The notes under the pieces were generated by a model. That model did not search any database, was not told where the DNA came from, and saw only the letters and a list, made by a program, of their open reading frames with translations. The position numbers were made by a program, and so were the translations under genes. 64,000 bases of DNA from Salibaculum sp031581025 (lineage in GTDB: Bacteria; Pseudomonadota; Alphaproteobacteria; Rhodobacterales; Rhodobacteraceae): NCBI RefSeq assembly GCF_031581025.1, contig NZ_JAVLCA010000001.1, one strand, 5' to 3'. The first letter of the stretch is position 1. Each line of letters begins with the position of its first letter. This document shows positions 1 through 7,835 of this stretch, one piece after another.

Positions 1-40
1 TTTTTGAATTTTGATCTATTTGCGCCCCGCGCGAATAGCA

Positions 41-198
41 CCGAAGGTGCCGCGCGATGGCCAGACCGCCCGGACGGGCTGGCGATTTGGGGCCGCTGGC
101 GCAGCGCTCGTGCGTCGTCCGGACTTTGCAGCCATAAACCGCGCCGTCCCGGCCTTGGGTCGCCATCCCGCGGTCTGGCCATCGCGCGGCATCTGCTG
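41..198. repeat. long imperfect inverted repeat (MITE/REP-like hairpin) in gene-free left end
   Basis: Bases 1-306 contain no gene I can support. They hold a large palindrome: bases 49-69 are the exact reverse complement of 170-190 (21 bp). Inward the pairing resumes, 76-85 with 160-169 (one mismatch), then the CGGCC at 150-154 with GGCCG at 91-95, leaving a 6-base bulge at 70-75. Outward it fades by about 41 and 198. The whole could fold as one stem-loop of roughly 150 nt. Length and near-symmetry suggest a miniature repeat element rather than a terminator, since no T-run follows. The repeat family is inferred; only one copy is in the window. Confidence 0.6.
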
Positions 199-306
199 GC
201 GGGGCATCAATAAGCGCACCCATCCGGTGCCCCCTTTGACCCAAATCAACGCCGCCCGCCCCGACACATTCCAGACATCCCATACGACCACTCAAGGGAG
301 TCTCAC

Positions 307-492
307 ATGGGCCGTCTTGCCGCCATTCTCTTCTTCGTCATCGGCACCTCGCTGGCCGGGACCTTCACCATCGCCGGGCTGGTCATGGGCCTTGATACCG
401 CCCGGCCGATCATCATCGCCGCCGCGCTGGGCTTCACCGTGGCCGTGCCGGTCTCGATCATGGTCGCCAAGGCGATTCTGAACCGGGGATGA
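307..492 (+). CDS. micro membrane protein (61 aa), first of a tandem pair
   Basis: A 61-residue protein that is almost entirely hydrophobic, with two likely membrane helices at about residues 3-26 and 33-56 and a short basic C-terminus. An AAGGGAG ribosome site precedes the ATG. Its stop overlaps the start of the next gene (ATGA), which suggests translational coupling. It shares a pattern with the next gene: Leu-Ala-Ala near the N-terminus, then Leu-Ala-Gly-Thr, an AAA-Gly stretch and a Val-Ala near the end, so the two look like a duplication. Small proteins like this in Rhodobacterales are sometimes mislabelled CTP synthetase; nothing here supports that. Function unknown. Confidence 0.7.
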   Translation: MGRLAAILFFVIGTSLAGTFTIAGLVMGLDTARPIIIAAALGFTVAVPVSIMVAKAILNRG

Positions 493-667
493 CCCACCTC
501 GCCGCGGCCCTTTTCGGCATCATCGCCTCGACCCTTGCGGGCACCTGCGTGGTGATCGCGCTGGTGGCGGGGGGGCGGGGCTCTGGCCTTTGCTGGCCGC
601 TGCGTCGGCGGGCGGTGTTGTGGCGGTGCTGGTCTCGGCGCTGGTGGCGCGGGGGCTTGGGGGCTGA
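489..667 (+). pseudogene. micro membrane protein, second of tandem pair, apparent frameshift
   Basis: Reads in frame from the ATG at 489 for about 28 residues of hydrophobic sequence, then enters a run of seven G at 569-575. After it, the original frame gives an Arg/Trp-rich tail unlike a membrane protein, while the frame starting one base earlier continues hydrophobically (Gly-Leu-Trp-Pro-Leu-Leu-Ala-Ala, then Val-Val-Ala-Val-Leu-Val-Ser) to a TGA at 665-667. Restoring one G would give about 59 residues that align along their length with the 307-492 protein. So a one-base deletion in a homopolymer is likely, either real or a sequencing error. It is coupled to the previous gene by an ATGA overlap. 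Function unknown. Confidence 0.6.
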
Positions 668-743
668 GGCTCACAACCCGGTGACGCCCCGTTGTTCCGT
701 CTCCGGGCCCTGCATACGTGAGATATGAGAAAGGAGGCCCTTC

Positions 744-996
744 ATGGATCGTCTGAAACTCATCCTCATGTTTTCCGCCCTTTTTCCAATGCTTTCGGGG
801 GGCTTGGTCATCGCCGTGATGTCGCTGGGCTATTACACATGGCCCGCCATTCTGGGCGCTGCGGCCGTCGGGCTGCCCGGCCTGGCCCGCCTCGCACTAC
901 GTCTCGCGCCGGATCAAGCGCAGCGACCCGGCCTTCGACCAAACCCGTGCCAAGGACAGCGACCTGATCCCGCATCCAGACGCGAAAGAGGTCTGA
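744..996 (+). pseudogene. small membrane protein with apparent frameshift
   Basis: A strong AAAGGAGG site precedes the ATG at 744. The first 43 or so residues form one or two membrane helices. Around 871-880 (within GGGCTGCCCGGCC) the frame then gives Pro/Arg-rich text running into the neighbouring gene, while the frame one base on gives a normal continuation: Trp-Pro-Ala-Ser-His-Tyr-Val-Ser-Arg-Arg, then a charged tail ending in Lys-Glu-Val and a TGA at 994-996, directly before the stop of the convergent esterase gene. Removing one base restores about 83 residues. This is the second frameshift in this three-gene group. Function unknown; the alternative is a diverged C-terminus in the uncorrected frame, which I think unlikely. 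Confidence 0.55.
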
Positions 997-1731
997 TCAC
1001 GCCAGAAAGGCGCGTAGCGTGGCCTCGAAATCGCGGGGGTTCTCGGCATGGAGCCAATGCCCCGCCCCGGGGAGCTTCGCGAAGCGTGCCTGCGGGAACA
1101 GCGCCTTGATCCTGTCCCGGTGCCCGGGCTGGACATAGTCCGAGGCGCCGCCCGACAGGAACAGGGTGGGGCCGTCGAAGGTCCCTGTCACCTCGGGCCA
1201 GCCGATGATCCTGTCCATCTCGCGGTCCAGCACGTCGAGGTTCGGCTTCCAGCCTTTCCCGGCCAGGTCGAGCGATTGCAGCAGGAAGGATTTGACAGCG
1301 TCCTCCACCTCCAGCAGCGGCGCGGCCTCGGACCGGCGGGTGAGGCCCGACAGGTCGACCGCGCGCATGGCCGCGATATTCTGCGACTGGCTGTGCGTAT
1401 AGGCGACCGGTGCGATATCGGCCACCACGAGGCGGCGCACCAGATCGGGCCGTGTCAGCGCCAGCATCATCGCCGCCTTGCCCCCCATGGAGTGGCCAAC
1501 GACATCCGCCGGCCCGTCCAGCAGGCCGGCCAGGTCGCCGGCCATGTCGGCGTAGGACTGGCTGTCAAACCAGGGGCTGTCGCCATGGTTGCGCATGTCG
1601 GGGGCCAGCACGTGAAAGGAATCCGAAAGGCGCTTGGCGATCACGCCCCAGTTGCGCCCCGAGCCGAAAAGCCCATGGGCGATCAGGAGTGTCGGCTGGC
1701 CCGGCTGGCCATGTTCGATCACGTTCAACAT
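997..1731 (-). CDS. alpha/beta-fold hydrolase, YbfF-like esterase
   Basis: 244 residues, the normal length for YbfF-type esterases, which hydrolyse short- to medium-chain acyl esters in the cytosol. The sequence shows the oxyanion-hole motif HGLFGSGRNW near residues 19-28, the nucleophile elbow GHSMGG with Ser81, and a C-terminal GAGHWLH carrying the catalytic His. The catalytic acid is not obvious by eye. The gene ends one base after the stop of the convergent small membrane gene. Upstream on the same strand, 50 bases away, lies dtd, so the two may share a transcript with the kinase. The natural substrate cannot be told from sequence. Confidence 0.85.
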   Translation of the reverse strand: MLNVIEHGQPGQPTLLIAHGLFGSGRNWGVIAKRLSDSFHVLAPDMRNHGDSPWFDSQSYADMAGDLAGLLDGPADVVGHSMGGKAAMMLALTRPDLVRRLVVADIAPVAYTHSQSQNIAAMRAVDLSGLTRRSEAAPLLEVEDAVKSFLLQSLDLAGKGWKPNLDVLDREMDRIIGWPEVTGTFDGPTLFLSGGASDYVQPGHRDRIKALFPQARFAKLPGAGHWLHAENPRDFEATLRAFLA

Positions 1732-1781
1732 TTCAACATCCTAGCCCCGTGCGGGTTGAATGCAAAGCTGACCCGTGCCGA

Positions 1782-2225
1782 CTAGCCATCGGACTCCAGC
1801 CAGAGCGTGACCGGCCCGTCATTGACCAGCGAGACCTTCATGTCCGCGCCGAACTGCCCCGTTTCGACCGGCACGCCAAGCGCGGCGAGGTCCTCGGCGA
1901 ACTGCTGATACAGCCGTTCACCTGCGTCCGGGGCGGCGGCGCGGGAAAAGCCGGGGCGGTTGCCGCCGCCGGTATCGGCGGCCAGGGTGAACTGGCTGAC
2001 AACAAGGGCGGACCCGCCGATATCGCGCACCGAGCGGTTCATGCGCCCGGCCTCGTCCTTGAAGATGCGCAGCTTGGAAATCTTTGCGGCCAGCTTGGCC
2101 GGTTGCTCCTCGGTGTCGCCCTGCATGGCACAGATCAGGATCAGCAGGCCCGGGCCGCATTGGCCGATGACCGCGCCGTCCACCCGTATCGCGGCTTCGG
2201 CGACGCGCTGGATCAAGGCCCTCAC
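1782..2225 (-). CDS. dtd: D-aminoacyl-tRNA deacylase
   Basis: 147 residues, the standard length. Dtd removes D-amino acids (and glycine from tRNA-Ala) wrongly attached to tRNA, using the tRNA itself for catalysis. Both family signatures are present: SQFTL at about residues 78-82, and the Gly-cisPro motif in NDGPVTLWL near the C-terminus. The NRPGFSRAA stretch between them also fits the family. The ATG overlaps the stop of the upstream kinase gene by four bases (ATGA), so dtd is probably translated by coupling from the kinase message. Confidence 0.95.
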   Translation of the reverse strand: MRALIQRVAEAAIRVDGAVIGQCGPGLLILICAMQGDTEEQPAKLAAKISKLRIFKDEAGRMNRSVRDIGGSALVVSQFTLAADTGGGNRPGFSRAAAPDAGERLYQQFAEDLAALGVPVETGQFGADMKVSLVNDGPVTLWLESDG

Positions 2226-3136
2226 AGCTCGGCCCGCTTGGGTGGGTTGGCCCCGGCGCGCGCCACGGTCACGGCAGCGGCCCGCGCGCCCAGGTCCAGG
2301 GCGGCGCGCAGCGTCTCCTCGTCCAGGGCGGCAAGCGCCGGTTTGGTCAGGCTGCCGGCCGCGTCCAGCCCGGCCAGCAGGCCGGCGTTGAAGGTGTCGC
2401 CCGCGCCCACGGTATCGACGACCTGCGCTTTCGGCGCGGGCACTAAGACGCTGCCCGCCTCTGTATGGCCAGTGACGCCCCGCGCGCCTTCGGTGATGCA
2501 GACCAGCCGGGTCCGCGTCGACAAAAGGGCGCGGGCCTGCGTGGCAAGGTCCCCCGCGCCGCGCAGCCAGGTCAGGTCTTCGTCGGACAGCTTGACGATG
2601 TCGGCCGCCGCCAGCATCCGCTCGATCCGGGCGCGATAGGCGGTCTCGTCGGTGATGAAGCCGGGGCGGATGTTCGGGTCGATCATGGTCACGCGGGTCT
2701 CGGCCTGCGCCAGCATCAGGTCCTCGTAGACCTGCCCGCAGCCGTCGCCCACAAGCGAGATGCCGCCGAAGAACAGGGCGTTCGCCGTCACCTCGGGGAT
2801 ATCCTCGGCCCGCAGGCTGCGCAGCGCCGAATTTTCGTCATAGAAGGCATAGCTCGCCTGGCCGTCGATCAGCCGGACGAAGGCCAGGGTGCAGGGTGCG
2901 GCCAGCCGGGGCGAGGGCCTGGCGTCAACGCCGCTTTCGGCCAGCCTTTCGCGCAGGATATCGCCGAGGAAATCCGAGGACATGCCGCACAGAAACTGCG
3001 GCGCCGCGCCCAGCCGCCCCAGCGCCAGGGCGGTGTTGAAGACCGCGCCGCCGGCATGGGGTGCAAAGGCCTCCTCCCCCTGGGCAGACTGCCGCGGCAG
3101 CATGTCGATCAGCGCTTCACCGCAGCACAGGATCAT
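2222..3136 (-). CDS. PfkB-family carbohydrate kinase, fructokinase-like
   Basis: 304 residues. The N-terminal CCGEALIDMLP and the C-terminal DTVGAGDTFNAG (anion hole and catalytic Asp) identify a ribokinase/PfkB-family sugar kinase that uses ATP. Overall pattern, including the FYDENSALR and DPNIRPG stretches, is closest to bacterial fructokinases, so fructose to fructose-6-phosphate is the best guess, but no sugar transporter or sucrose gene sits nearby to confirm it. The gene overlaps dtd by four bases. The roughly 270 bases upstream (3137-3405) contain no gene I can support and may hold the promoter. Confidence 0.85.
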   Translation of the reverse strand: MILCCGEALIDMLPRQSAQGEEAFAPHAGGAVFNTALALGRLGAAPQFLCGMSSDFLGDILRERLAESGVDARPSPRLAAPCTLAFVRLIDGQASYAFYDENSALRSLRAEDIPEVTANALFFGGISLVGDGCGQVYEDLMLAQAETRVTMIDPNIRPGFITDETAYRARIERMLAAADIVKLSDEDLTWLRGAGDLATQARALLSTRTRLVCITEGARGVTGHTEAGSVLVPAPKAQVVDTVGAGDTFNAGLLAGLDAAGSLTKPALAALDEETLRAALDLGARAAAVTVARAGANPPKRAEL

Positions 3137-3405
3137 TAGGGCACCTCCCGGGGCTTGTCAGCGCCGGAGCCGGCGCGGGTCATCGTAGACACGACCTCCC
3201 GGCGCGGGGTCAAGCGCAAAACCCGCCGGCACGTCGGCCGCGTGCAACAGGCGGTGCGGTGGAAGCGGACCGACGGGATGGCCGTGACCAGCCCGGGCCC
3301 TGACGGTTCCGACCGCGGGTCGGTCGAAAGCGCGGTCTCGGGCCGGGGCAAGCTCGAGACCGCCCGTTGCGGCACCACGGGGCGCGCCTGTCATCCGTGC
3401 CGGAC

Positions 3406-4776
3406 TCAGCCCAGCACCTTGGCGACGGCCTTGGCGGTCTTGCCCGCGATCTCGTCCGCCTCGGCCGGGGTCAGGCAGAGCGGCGGGGCGAAGCCCAGGA
3501 TATCCCCCTGCGGCATGGCCCGGGCGATCACTCCCTGTTCCAGCATCGCACCGGCGACGGCGGCACCGACCTTGTCGGCGGGATCGAAGAAGGTCTGGTT
3601 GTCGGGGTCCTTCATCAGTTCCACGGCGCAGAGCATCCCATCGCCCCGCACCTCGCCCAGGTTGGCATGGTCGCCCAGGGCATCGGCCATCACGCTGTTG
3701 AGATAGGCGCCGGTCTCGCCCGCGTTCTGCACGAGATCCAGTTCGTCGATCAGCTTGAGATTGGCCACGCCGGCGGCCGCCCCGATGGGATGCGCCGAAT
3801 AGGTCCAGCCATGGCCGATGGGGCCGGTCTCATCGGTGCCCTGTTCCAGCACCTGCCAGACCCTGTCGCCCACGATGGACCCCGAGAGCGGCGCGTAGGC
3901 GCTGGTCAGCCCCTTGGCGATGGTGATGATGTCGGGTTCGATCCCGTAGTGGGTCGAGCCGAACATGCTGCCCAGACGCCCGAAGCCGGTCACGACCTCG
4001 TCGGCGATCAGCAGGATGTCGTGCTTTTTCAGAACCGGCTGGATCGCCGCCCAGTAGCCCGCGGGCGGCGGCACGATGCCGCCGGTGCCCAGCAGGGGCT
4101 CGGCGATGAATGCGCCGATGGTGTCCGCGCCCTCGCGCTCGATCAGTGCCTCCAGTTCGGCGGCGCACCAGGCCGAGAAGGCTTCTTCGCTCATGTCCGG
4201 GTTGGGGCGGCGCAGGTAATAGGGCGCCTCGGTATGGATGACCTGTGCCAAGGGCAGGTCGAACTTCTTGTGGAACAACTCGAGCCCCGTCAACGACCCG
4301 GTCATCAACCCCGAGCCGTGGTAGCCGCGCCAGCGGCTGATGATCTTCTTCTTCTCCGGGCGGCCCAGGATGTTGTTGTAGTACCACAGCAGCTTGATAT
4401 TGGTCTCGTTCGCGTCCGACCCGCCCAGGCCGAAATAGACCTTGGACATGTTCGCGGGGGCGCGGTCGAGGATCATCTTGGCCAGCGTGATCGAGGCCTC
4501 GGTGCCATGGCCGACATAGGCGTGGTAATAGGCCAACTCGCGGGCCTGATCGGCGATCGCCTCGGCGATTTCGGGGCGTCCATAGCCCACGTTCACGCAG
4601 TAGAGCCCGGCAAAGGCATCCAGCAGGCGGTTGCCCTCGCGATCCTCGATATGACAGCCCTGCCCGCCGGTGATGACGCGCTGCGGCGCCTCGCCCCGGG
4701 CAAAACCGGCCAGGTGGGTGGAGGGATGGAAGAAGTTCTCGCGATCCCACTGTTCAAGCATGTCGTTCTTAAGCAT
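3406..4776 (-). CDS. class III (omega) aminotransferase, GABA/putrescine-pyruvate type
   Basis: 456 residues. A PLP enzyme of the class III family: the PLP-binding Asp lies in LIADEVVTGFGR (Asp259) and the Schiff-base Lys in ITIAKGLTSAY (Lys288). The N-terminus (HPSTHLAGFARG) and overall length match pyruvate-dependent omega-aminotransferases that use GABA, putrescine or similar amines. I chose the ATG at 4776 because AAGGACGAG sits just upstream; an internal ATG at 4761 is possible. A succinate-semialdehyde-type dehydrogenase lies 65 bases upstream on the same strand, with an Lrp regulator beyond, so transamination to a semialdehyde followed by oxidation is the likely pathway. The exact amine is inferred from context, not from sequence. 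Confidence 0.88.
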   Translation of the reverse strand: MLKNDMLEQWDRENFFHPSTHLAGFARGEAPQRVITGGQGCHIEDREGNRLLDAFAGLYCVNVGYGRPEIAEAIADQARELAYYHAYVGHGTEASITLAKMILDRAPANMSKVYFGLGGSDANETNIKLLWYYNNILGRPEKKKIISRWRGYHGSGLMTGSLTGLELFHKKFDLPLAQVIHTEAPYYLRRPNPDMSEEAFSAWCAAELEALIEREGADTIGAFIAEPLLGTGGIVPPPAGYWAAIQPVLKKHDILLIADEVVTGFGRLGSMFGSTHYGIEPDIITIAKGLTSAYAPLSGSIVGDRVWQVLEQGTDETGPIGHGWTYSAHPIGAAAGVANLKLIDELDLVQNAGETGAYLNSVMADALGDHANLGEVRGDGMLCAVELMKDPDNQTFFDPADKVGAAVAGAMLEQGVIARAMPQGDILGFAPPLCLTPAEADEIAGKTAKAVAKVLG

Positions 4777-4802
4777 TCTCGTCCTTTCGCTTGACGGGGG
4801 CG

Positions 4803-4824
4803 AAGGAAATTCAGGAATTTCCTT
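4803..4824. repeat. palindrome with GAAATTC/GAATTTC arms
   Basis: A perfect 10-bp inverted repeat with a 2-base centre between the aminotransferase and dehydrogenase genes. Its core, GAAATTC-NN-GAATTTC, recurs after ilvC at 56639 and 56665. It may act as a hairpin that adjusts expression between the two genes; no T-run follows. Confidence 0.6.
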
Positions 4825-4841
4825 GCCCGCCTTTGCTGTCG

Positions 4842-6317
4842 TCATGCCCAGTCGCGGCAGACGTATTTCAGTTCCATGAATTCCTCCATCCCGCGCCGCG
4901 CCCCTTCGCGGCCCAGCCCGGATTGCTTGGTCCCGCCGAAGGGGATCGGCGCGCCGGTGACCTTGGTGCGGTTGACCGCGACCATGCCGAACTGGAGCGC
5001 CCGGCTGACGCGGTAGATGCGGCGCGGGTCGTCGCTGTGCAGATAGGCGACAAGCCCATATTCCGTGTCGTTGGCGCGGGCAACGACCTCTTCTTCGGTG
5101 TCGAAGGGGGCGATGGCAGCCACGGGGCCGAACGTCTCTTCGGACATGATCGCCGCGGTATCCGGCACCTCTGTCAGCACCGTGGGCGCGTAGAAGAGCG
5201 GGCCGAGGTCCAACCGTTCCCCACCGCAGGCCAGGGTTGCGCCCTTTTCCAGCGCATCGGCGACCTGTTCTTCCTGTTTCTGCACCGCCTTTTCGTTCAT
5301 CAACGGGCCGATGTCGGGGTCTTCCATGCCGCGCCCGACGCTGAGCGCCCGGGTCGCGGCCGTGAATTTCTCGCAGAAGGCCGCGTAGACGGGCCGCTCC
5401 ACATAGATGCGGTTCGCGCCCAGGCAGTCCTGGCCCGATGTGGCGAATTTCGCCTCGATCGCCTCGGCCACGGCCTCGTCCAGGTCGCAGCCCTTGAAGA
5501 CGATGACGGGCGCATGGCCGCCCAGTTCCAGCACCAGTTTCTTCACCGTCTCGGCAGACTGCCGGTAGAGCAGCCGCCCCACCGGCGTGGAGCCGGTGAA
5601 GGACAGCGCGCGTACGCGGGAATCCTGCGTCCAGGGCTCCACGATGGCTGGCGCATCGCCCGTGACCACGTTGAAGGCCCCGGCCGGCAATCCCGCCCGT
5701 TCGGCCAGTTCCGCCAGCGCGAGGGCCGAAAAGGGTGTCTCGACGCTTGGGTGGGCCACCACCGTGCATCCCGCCGCCAGCGCCGCCGCGGCCTTGCGCG
5801 TCAGCATGGCCGAGGGGAAGTTCCACGGCGTGATCAGAGCGGCCACGCCGACGGGTTCCAGCCAGAGTTCCACCTCGGCATCGGGCAGGTGGCTTGTCAC
5901 ACCCTCGACATTGGGGCGCTTGGTTTCCTCGGCGTAGTATTCGATGAACGAGGCGGCATAGTCGATCTCGCCACGCGCCTCGGACAGCGGTTTGCCCTGC
6001 TCGGCGACCATGATCCGCGCCAGATCCTCCTTGTGGGCGATCATCAGGTCGAACCAGCGGCGCAGGATCACGGCGCGGTCCTGCGGCAGGGTCATGGACC
6101 ATCCGGCAAAGGCGGCCTGGGCGGCATCGACGGCCGCACGCGCCTCATGCCCCGAAAGGGCGGCGACATGGCCCACGGCCTGGCCGCTGGCCGGGTCGGT
6201 GACGGGCCGGGTCGCACGGTCCTCCGCGGCGACCCATTTTCCACCCAGGTAGGAAAAGGACCGCAACAGCCGGGCATCGCTCAACTGCGGCGAGGCAACG
6301 CGAAAATCGTCGGGCAT
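4842..6317 (-). CDS. succinate-semialdehyde-type NAD(P) aldehyde dehydrogenase
   Basis: 491 residues from the ATG at 6317, which has AAGGAG eight bases upstream; upstream in-frame text to 6431 is probably not translated. It shows the aldehyde dehydrogenase core: TPWNFP, the FTGSTPVG glycine motif, the general base Glu264 in LELGG, and the nucleophile Cys298 in SGQDC. Overall pattern is GabD-like (FSALALAELAERAG, GGTKQSGLGREG). Odd: the near-universal cofactor-binding Lys of the LKP motif is a His here (VVAHPSVETP, His189), as described in the findings. With the aminotransferase downstream it would oxidise the semialdehyde product to the acid. GabD-type function is likely but the substrate is inferred. 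Confidence 0.85.
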   Translation of the reverse strand: MPDDFRVASPQLSDARLLRSFSYLGGKWVAAEDRATRPVTDPASGQAVGHVAALSGHEARAAVDAAQAAFAGWSMTLPQDRAVILRRWFDLMIAHKEDLARIMVAEQGKPLSEARGEIDYAASFIEYYAEETKRPNVEGVTSHLPDAEVELWLEPVGVAALITPWNFPSAMLTRKAAAALAAGCTVVAHPSVETPFSALALAELAERAGLPAGAFNVVTGDAPAIVEPWTQDSRVRALSFTGSTPVGRLLYRQSAETVKKLVLELGGHAPVIVFKGCDLDEAVAEAIEAKFATSGQDCLGANRIYVERPVYAAFCEKFTAATRALSVGRGMEDPDIGPLMNEKAVQKQEEQVADALEKGATLACGGERLDLGPLFYAPTVLTEVPDTAAIMSEETFGPVAAIAPFDTEEEVVARANDTEYGLVAYLHSDDPRRIYRVSRALQFGMVAVNRTKVTGAPIPFGGTKQSGLGREGARRGMEEFMELKYVCRDWA

Positions 6318-6448
6318 GACACACTCCTTGGCAGACTTGTCGGATTGTTGCCACGCTACCGTGTTCGGGCCAGAGGTTCCGTCCGAGTTTGGCGCCCTGA
6401 TCCGACGATCCCTCGGGGCAAGCGCCGTCATGCCGAGGTTTTCCCGGA

Positions 6449-6922
6449 TCAGTCTGGGATGCGCGCGGGCCGGTCGATCACGGGCTTGGTAACGATGTAG
6501 CCGAAATACCGGTCGATCCCGAGATCGCCGTCGAGCAGGGCATCCATCAGGCGCTGGTAGGCGTCCACGTCCGCGACCACCAGGCGCAGGATATAGTCCA
6601 CCCCGCCGCCCAGCGCCCAGCAGGTGCAGACCTCGGGCCGGTCCTCCAGCGCCGCCTCGAACCGGCGGAAATCCTCGGCCCGGTGGTTTGACAGCGTCAC
6701 CTGCACCAGAACCTCGGTCATCGGCGCGATGCGGCGCAGGTCCACCTGGGCGCGATAGCCGGTGATCAGGCCCGCGCGCTCGAGCTTTTTCATGCGGTCG
6801 TGCGCCGGGGTGGGCGACAGGTTCACCGCCTCGGCCAGCGCGACCTTGGTCATGCGGCCTTGGCGCTGCAACTGGCGCAGGATCGCCCGATCATGGCTGT
6901 CGAGTTTGGGGGTTGAAGACAC
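6449..6922 (-). CDS. Lrp/AsnC-family transcriptional regulator
   Basis: 157 residues from a GTG at 6922, chosen because it gives the normal Lrp length and begins just before the LDSHDRAILRQLQRQGR motif; a longer form from 7012 would add a tail unlike the family. The N-terminal winged helix-turn-helix (about residues 8-60, with LAEAVNLSPTPAHDRMKKLE) is followed by the RAM effector-binding domain. It lies 130 bases upstream of the dehydrogenase on the same strand and is the obvious candidate to control the dehydrogenase and aminotransferase genes, with the amino-acid substrate as effector. That link is inferred from position. Confidence 0.85.
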   Translation of the reverse strand: MSSTPKLDSHDRAILRQLQRQGRMTKVALAEAVNLSPTPAHDRMKKLERAGLITGYRAQVDLRRIAPMTEVLVQVTLSNHRAEDFRRFEAALEDRPEVCTCWALGGGVDYILRLVVADVDAYQRLMDALLDGDLGIDRYFGYIVTKPVIDRPARIPD

Positions 6923-7082
6923 GCTGCAGTTTCCCGTGACAAGATAGACCGATACCCTGCCCGCCGCGCCGGCTTTGTCAACCTGTCCCAACCGCGTCAC
7001 CGGGCGGCGCACGGTCGCCTGGCACCCCGACCGCTTGATCGAGGGGGCATGCGCGAACGACCGCCGGGAGGCAGGTCATGGC

Positions 7083-7832
7083 TCAGCCCGGTGCCATCGC
7101 GCGCGCGCCGTAGCGCGCGACGAAATTGCGCAGGATGCGTTCGGGCACGGTCACATCCGCCGCGCGGCACATGGCAATCAGGTCGTCGGCGGTCTCGGGC
7201 GGGAAATAGCCCCGGTCCTTGTAGATGCGGATGCGGGTCTCGAAGACATCGGCATCCGCCTCGGGATGAAACTGGGTGGCATAGACGTTTTCACCGTGGC
7301 GGATCATCTGGAACGGGCAGGGGCCGCTTTCCAGAAGGTGCACTGCGCCTGTCGGCAGGTGCTGCACGGCCTCCTTGTGGCCGACGAAGGCGTCGAATTC
7401 CCCCGGCAGGCCTGTCAGCAGGGGGTCGTCGCCCACCACGCGGCAGGTCACGGCGCCCACGGGTTCGCCGTAGCGCCCCTTCGAGACCTCGGCGCCCAGG
7501 TGATGCGCCAGGATGCCGATGCCGTAGCAGCAGCCCATGAAGGGGATGTCGCGCACCGTGATCTCGGGCATGAGCGACAGGCAGGCGGCCTCGATATGCG
7601 CCTCGACCGGCGACTTCTCTTCCGGCGCGTCGCTGACGCAGCCCGGCCCGCCGCCGACGATCACCCCGGCATAATCGGACAGGTCCAGATCTTCGGGCAG
7701 GTCCTCGCAGTCCAGCCGGATGCGGTGCGCGCGATCCGGGGTCAGCCCGCCCTTGCGCAAGAGCGCGGCGAACTCGTTATCACTCGCCTCGGTCTCGGGG
7801 CGCAGTTGCAGGATCAGAAAGGGCTTGGTCAT
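7083..7832 (-). CDS. class I glutamine amidotransferase-like protein
   Basis: 249 residues forming a single GATase1 domain of the type related to the GMP synthase N-lobe. The predicted triad is visible: Cys102 in MGCCYG, His189 and Glu191 in QFHPEAD. There is no fused synthetase domain, so it would release ammonia from glutamine, or cleave a gamma-glutamyl compound, for an unknown partner. The gene starts three bases after the stop of the SLC13-type carrier upstream, so the two are probably one transcript. This could hint at handling of a gamma-glutamyl substrate, but that is speculation. Confidence 0.85.
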   Translation of the reverse strand: MTKPFLILQLRPETEASDNEFAALLRKGGLTPDRAHRIRLDCEDLPEDLDLSDYAGVIVGGGPGCVSDAPEEKSPVEAHIEAACLSLMPEITVRDIPFMGCCYGIGILAHHLGAEVSKGRYGEPVGAVTCRVVGDDPLLTGLPGEFDAFVGHKEAVQHLPTGAVHLLESGPCPFQMIRHGENVYATQFHPEADADVFETRIRIYKDRGYFPPETADDLIAMCRAADVTVPERILRNFVARYGARAMAPG

Positions 7833-7835
7833 GGA

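Noticed and set aside
1..306. Small ORFs across the left-end hairpin
   Set aside because: They read through the inverted repeat and lack domain patterns.
3137..3405. Small ORFs in both strands between the kinase and the aminotransferase
   Set aside because: Arg/Pro-rich text with no ribosome site or family pattern; typical high-GC shadow frames.
3406..6102. A single 898-codon frame joining the aminotransferase to text antisense or out of frame with the dehydrogenase
   Set aside because: The upstream part is a shadow of the dehydrogenase in another frame; the aminotransferase starts at 4776 with its own ribosome site.
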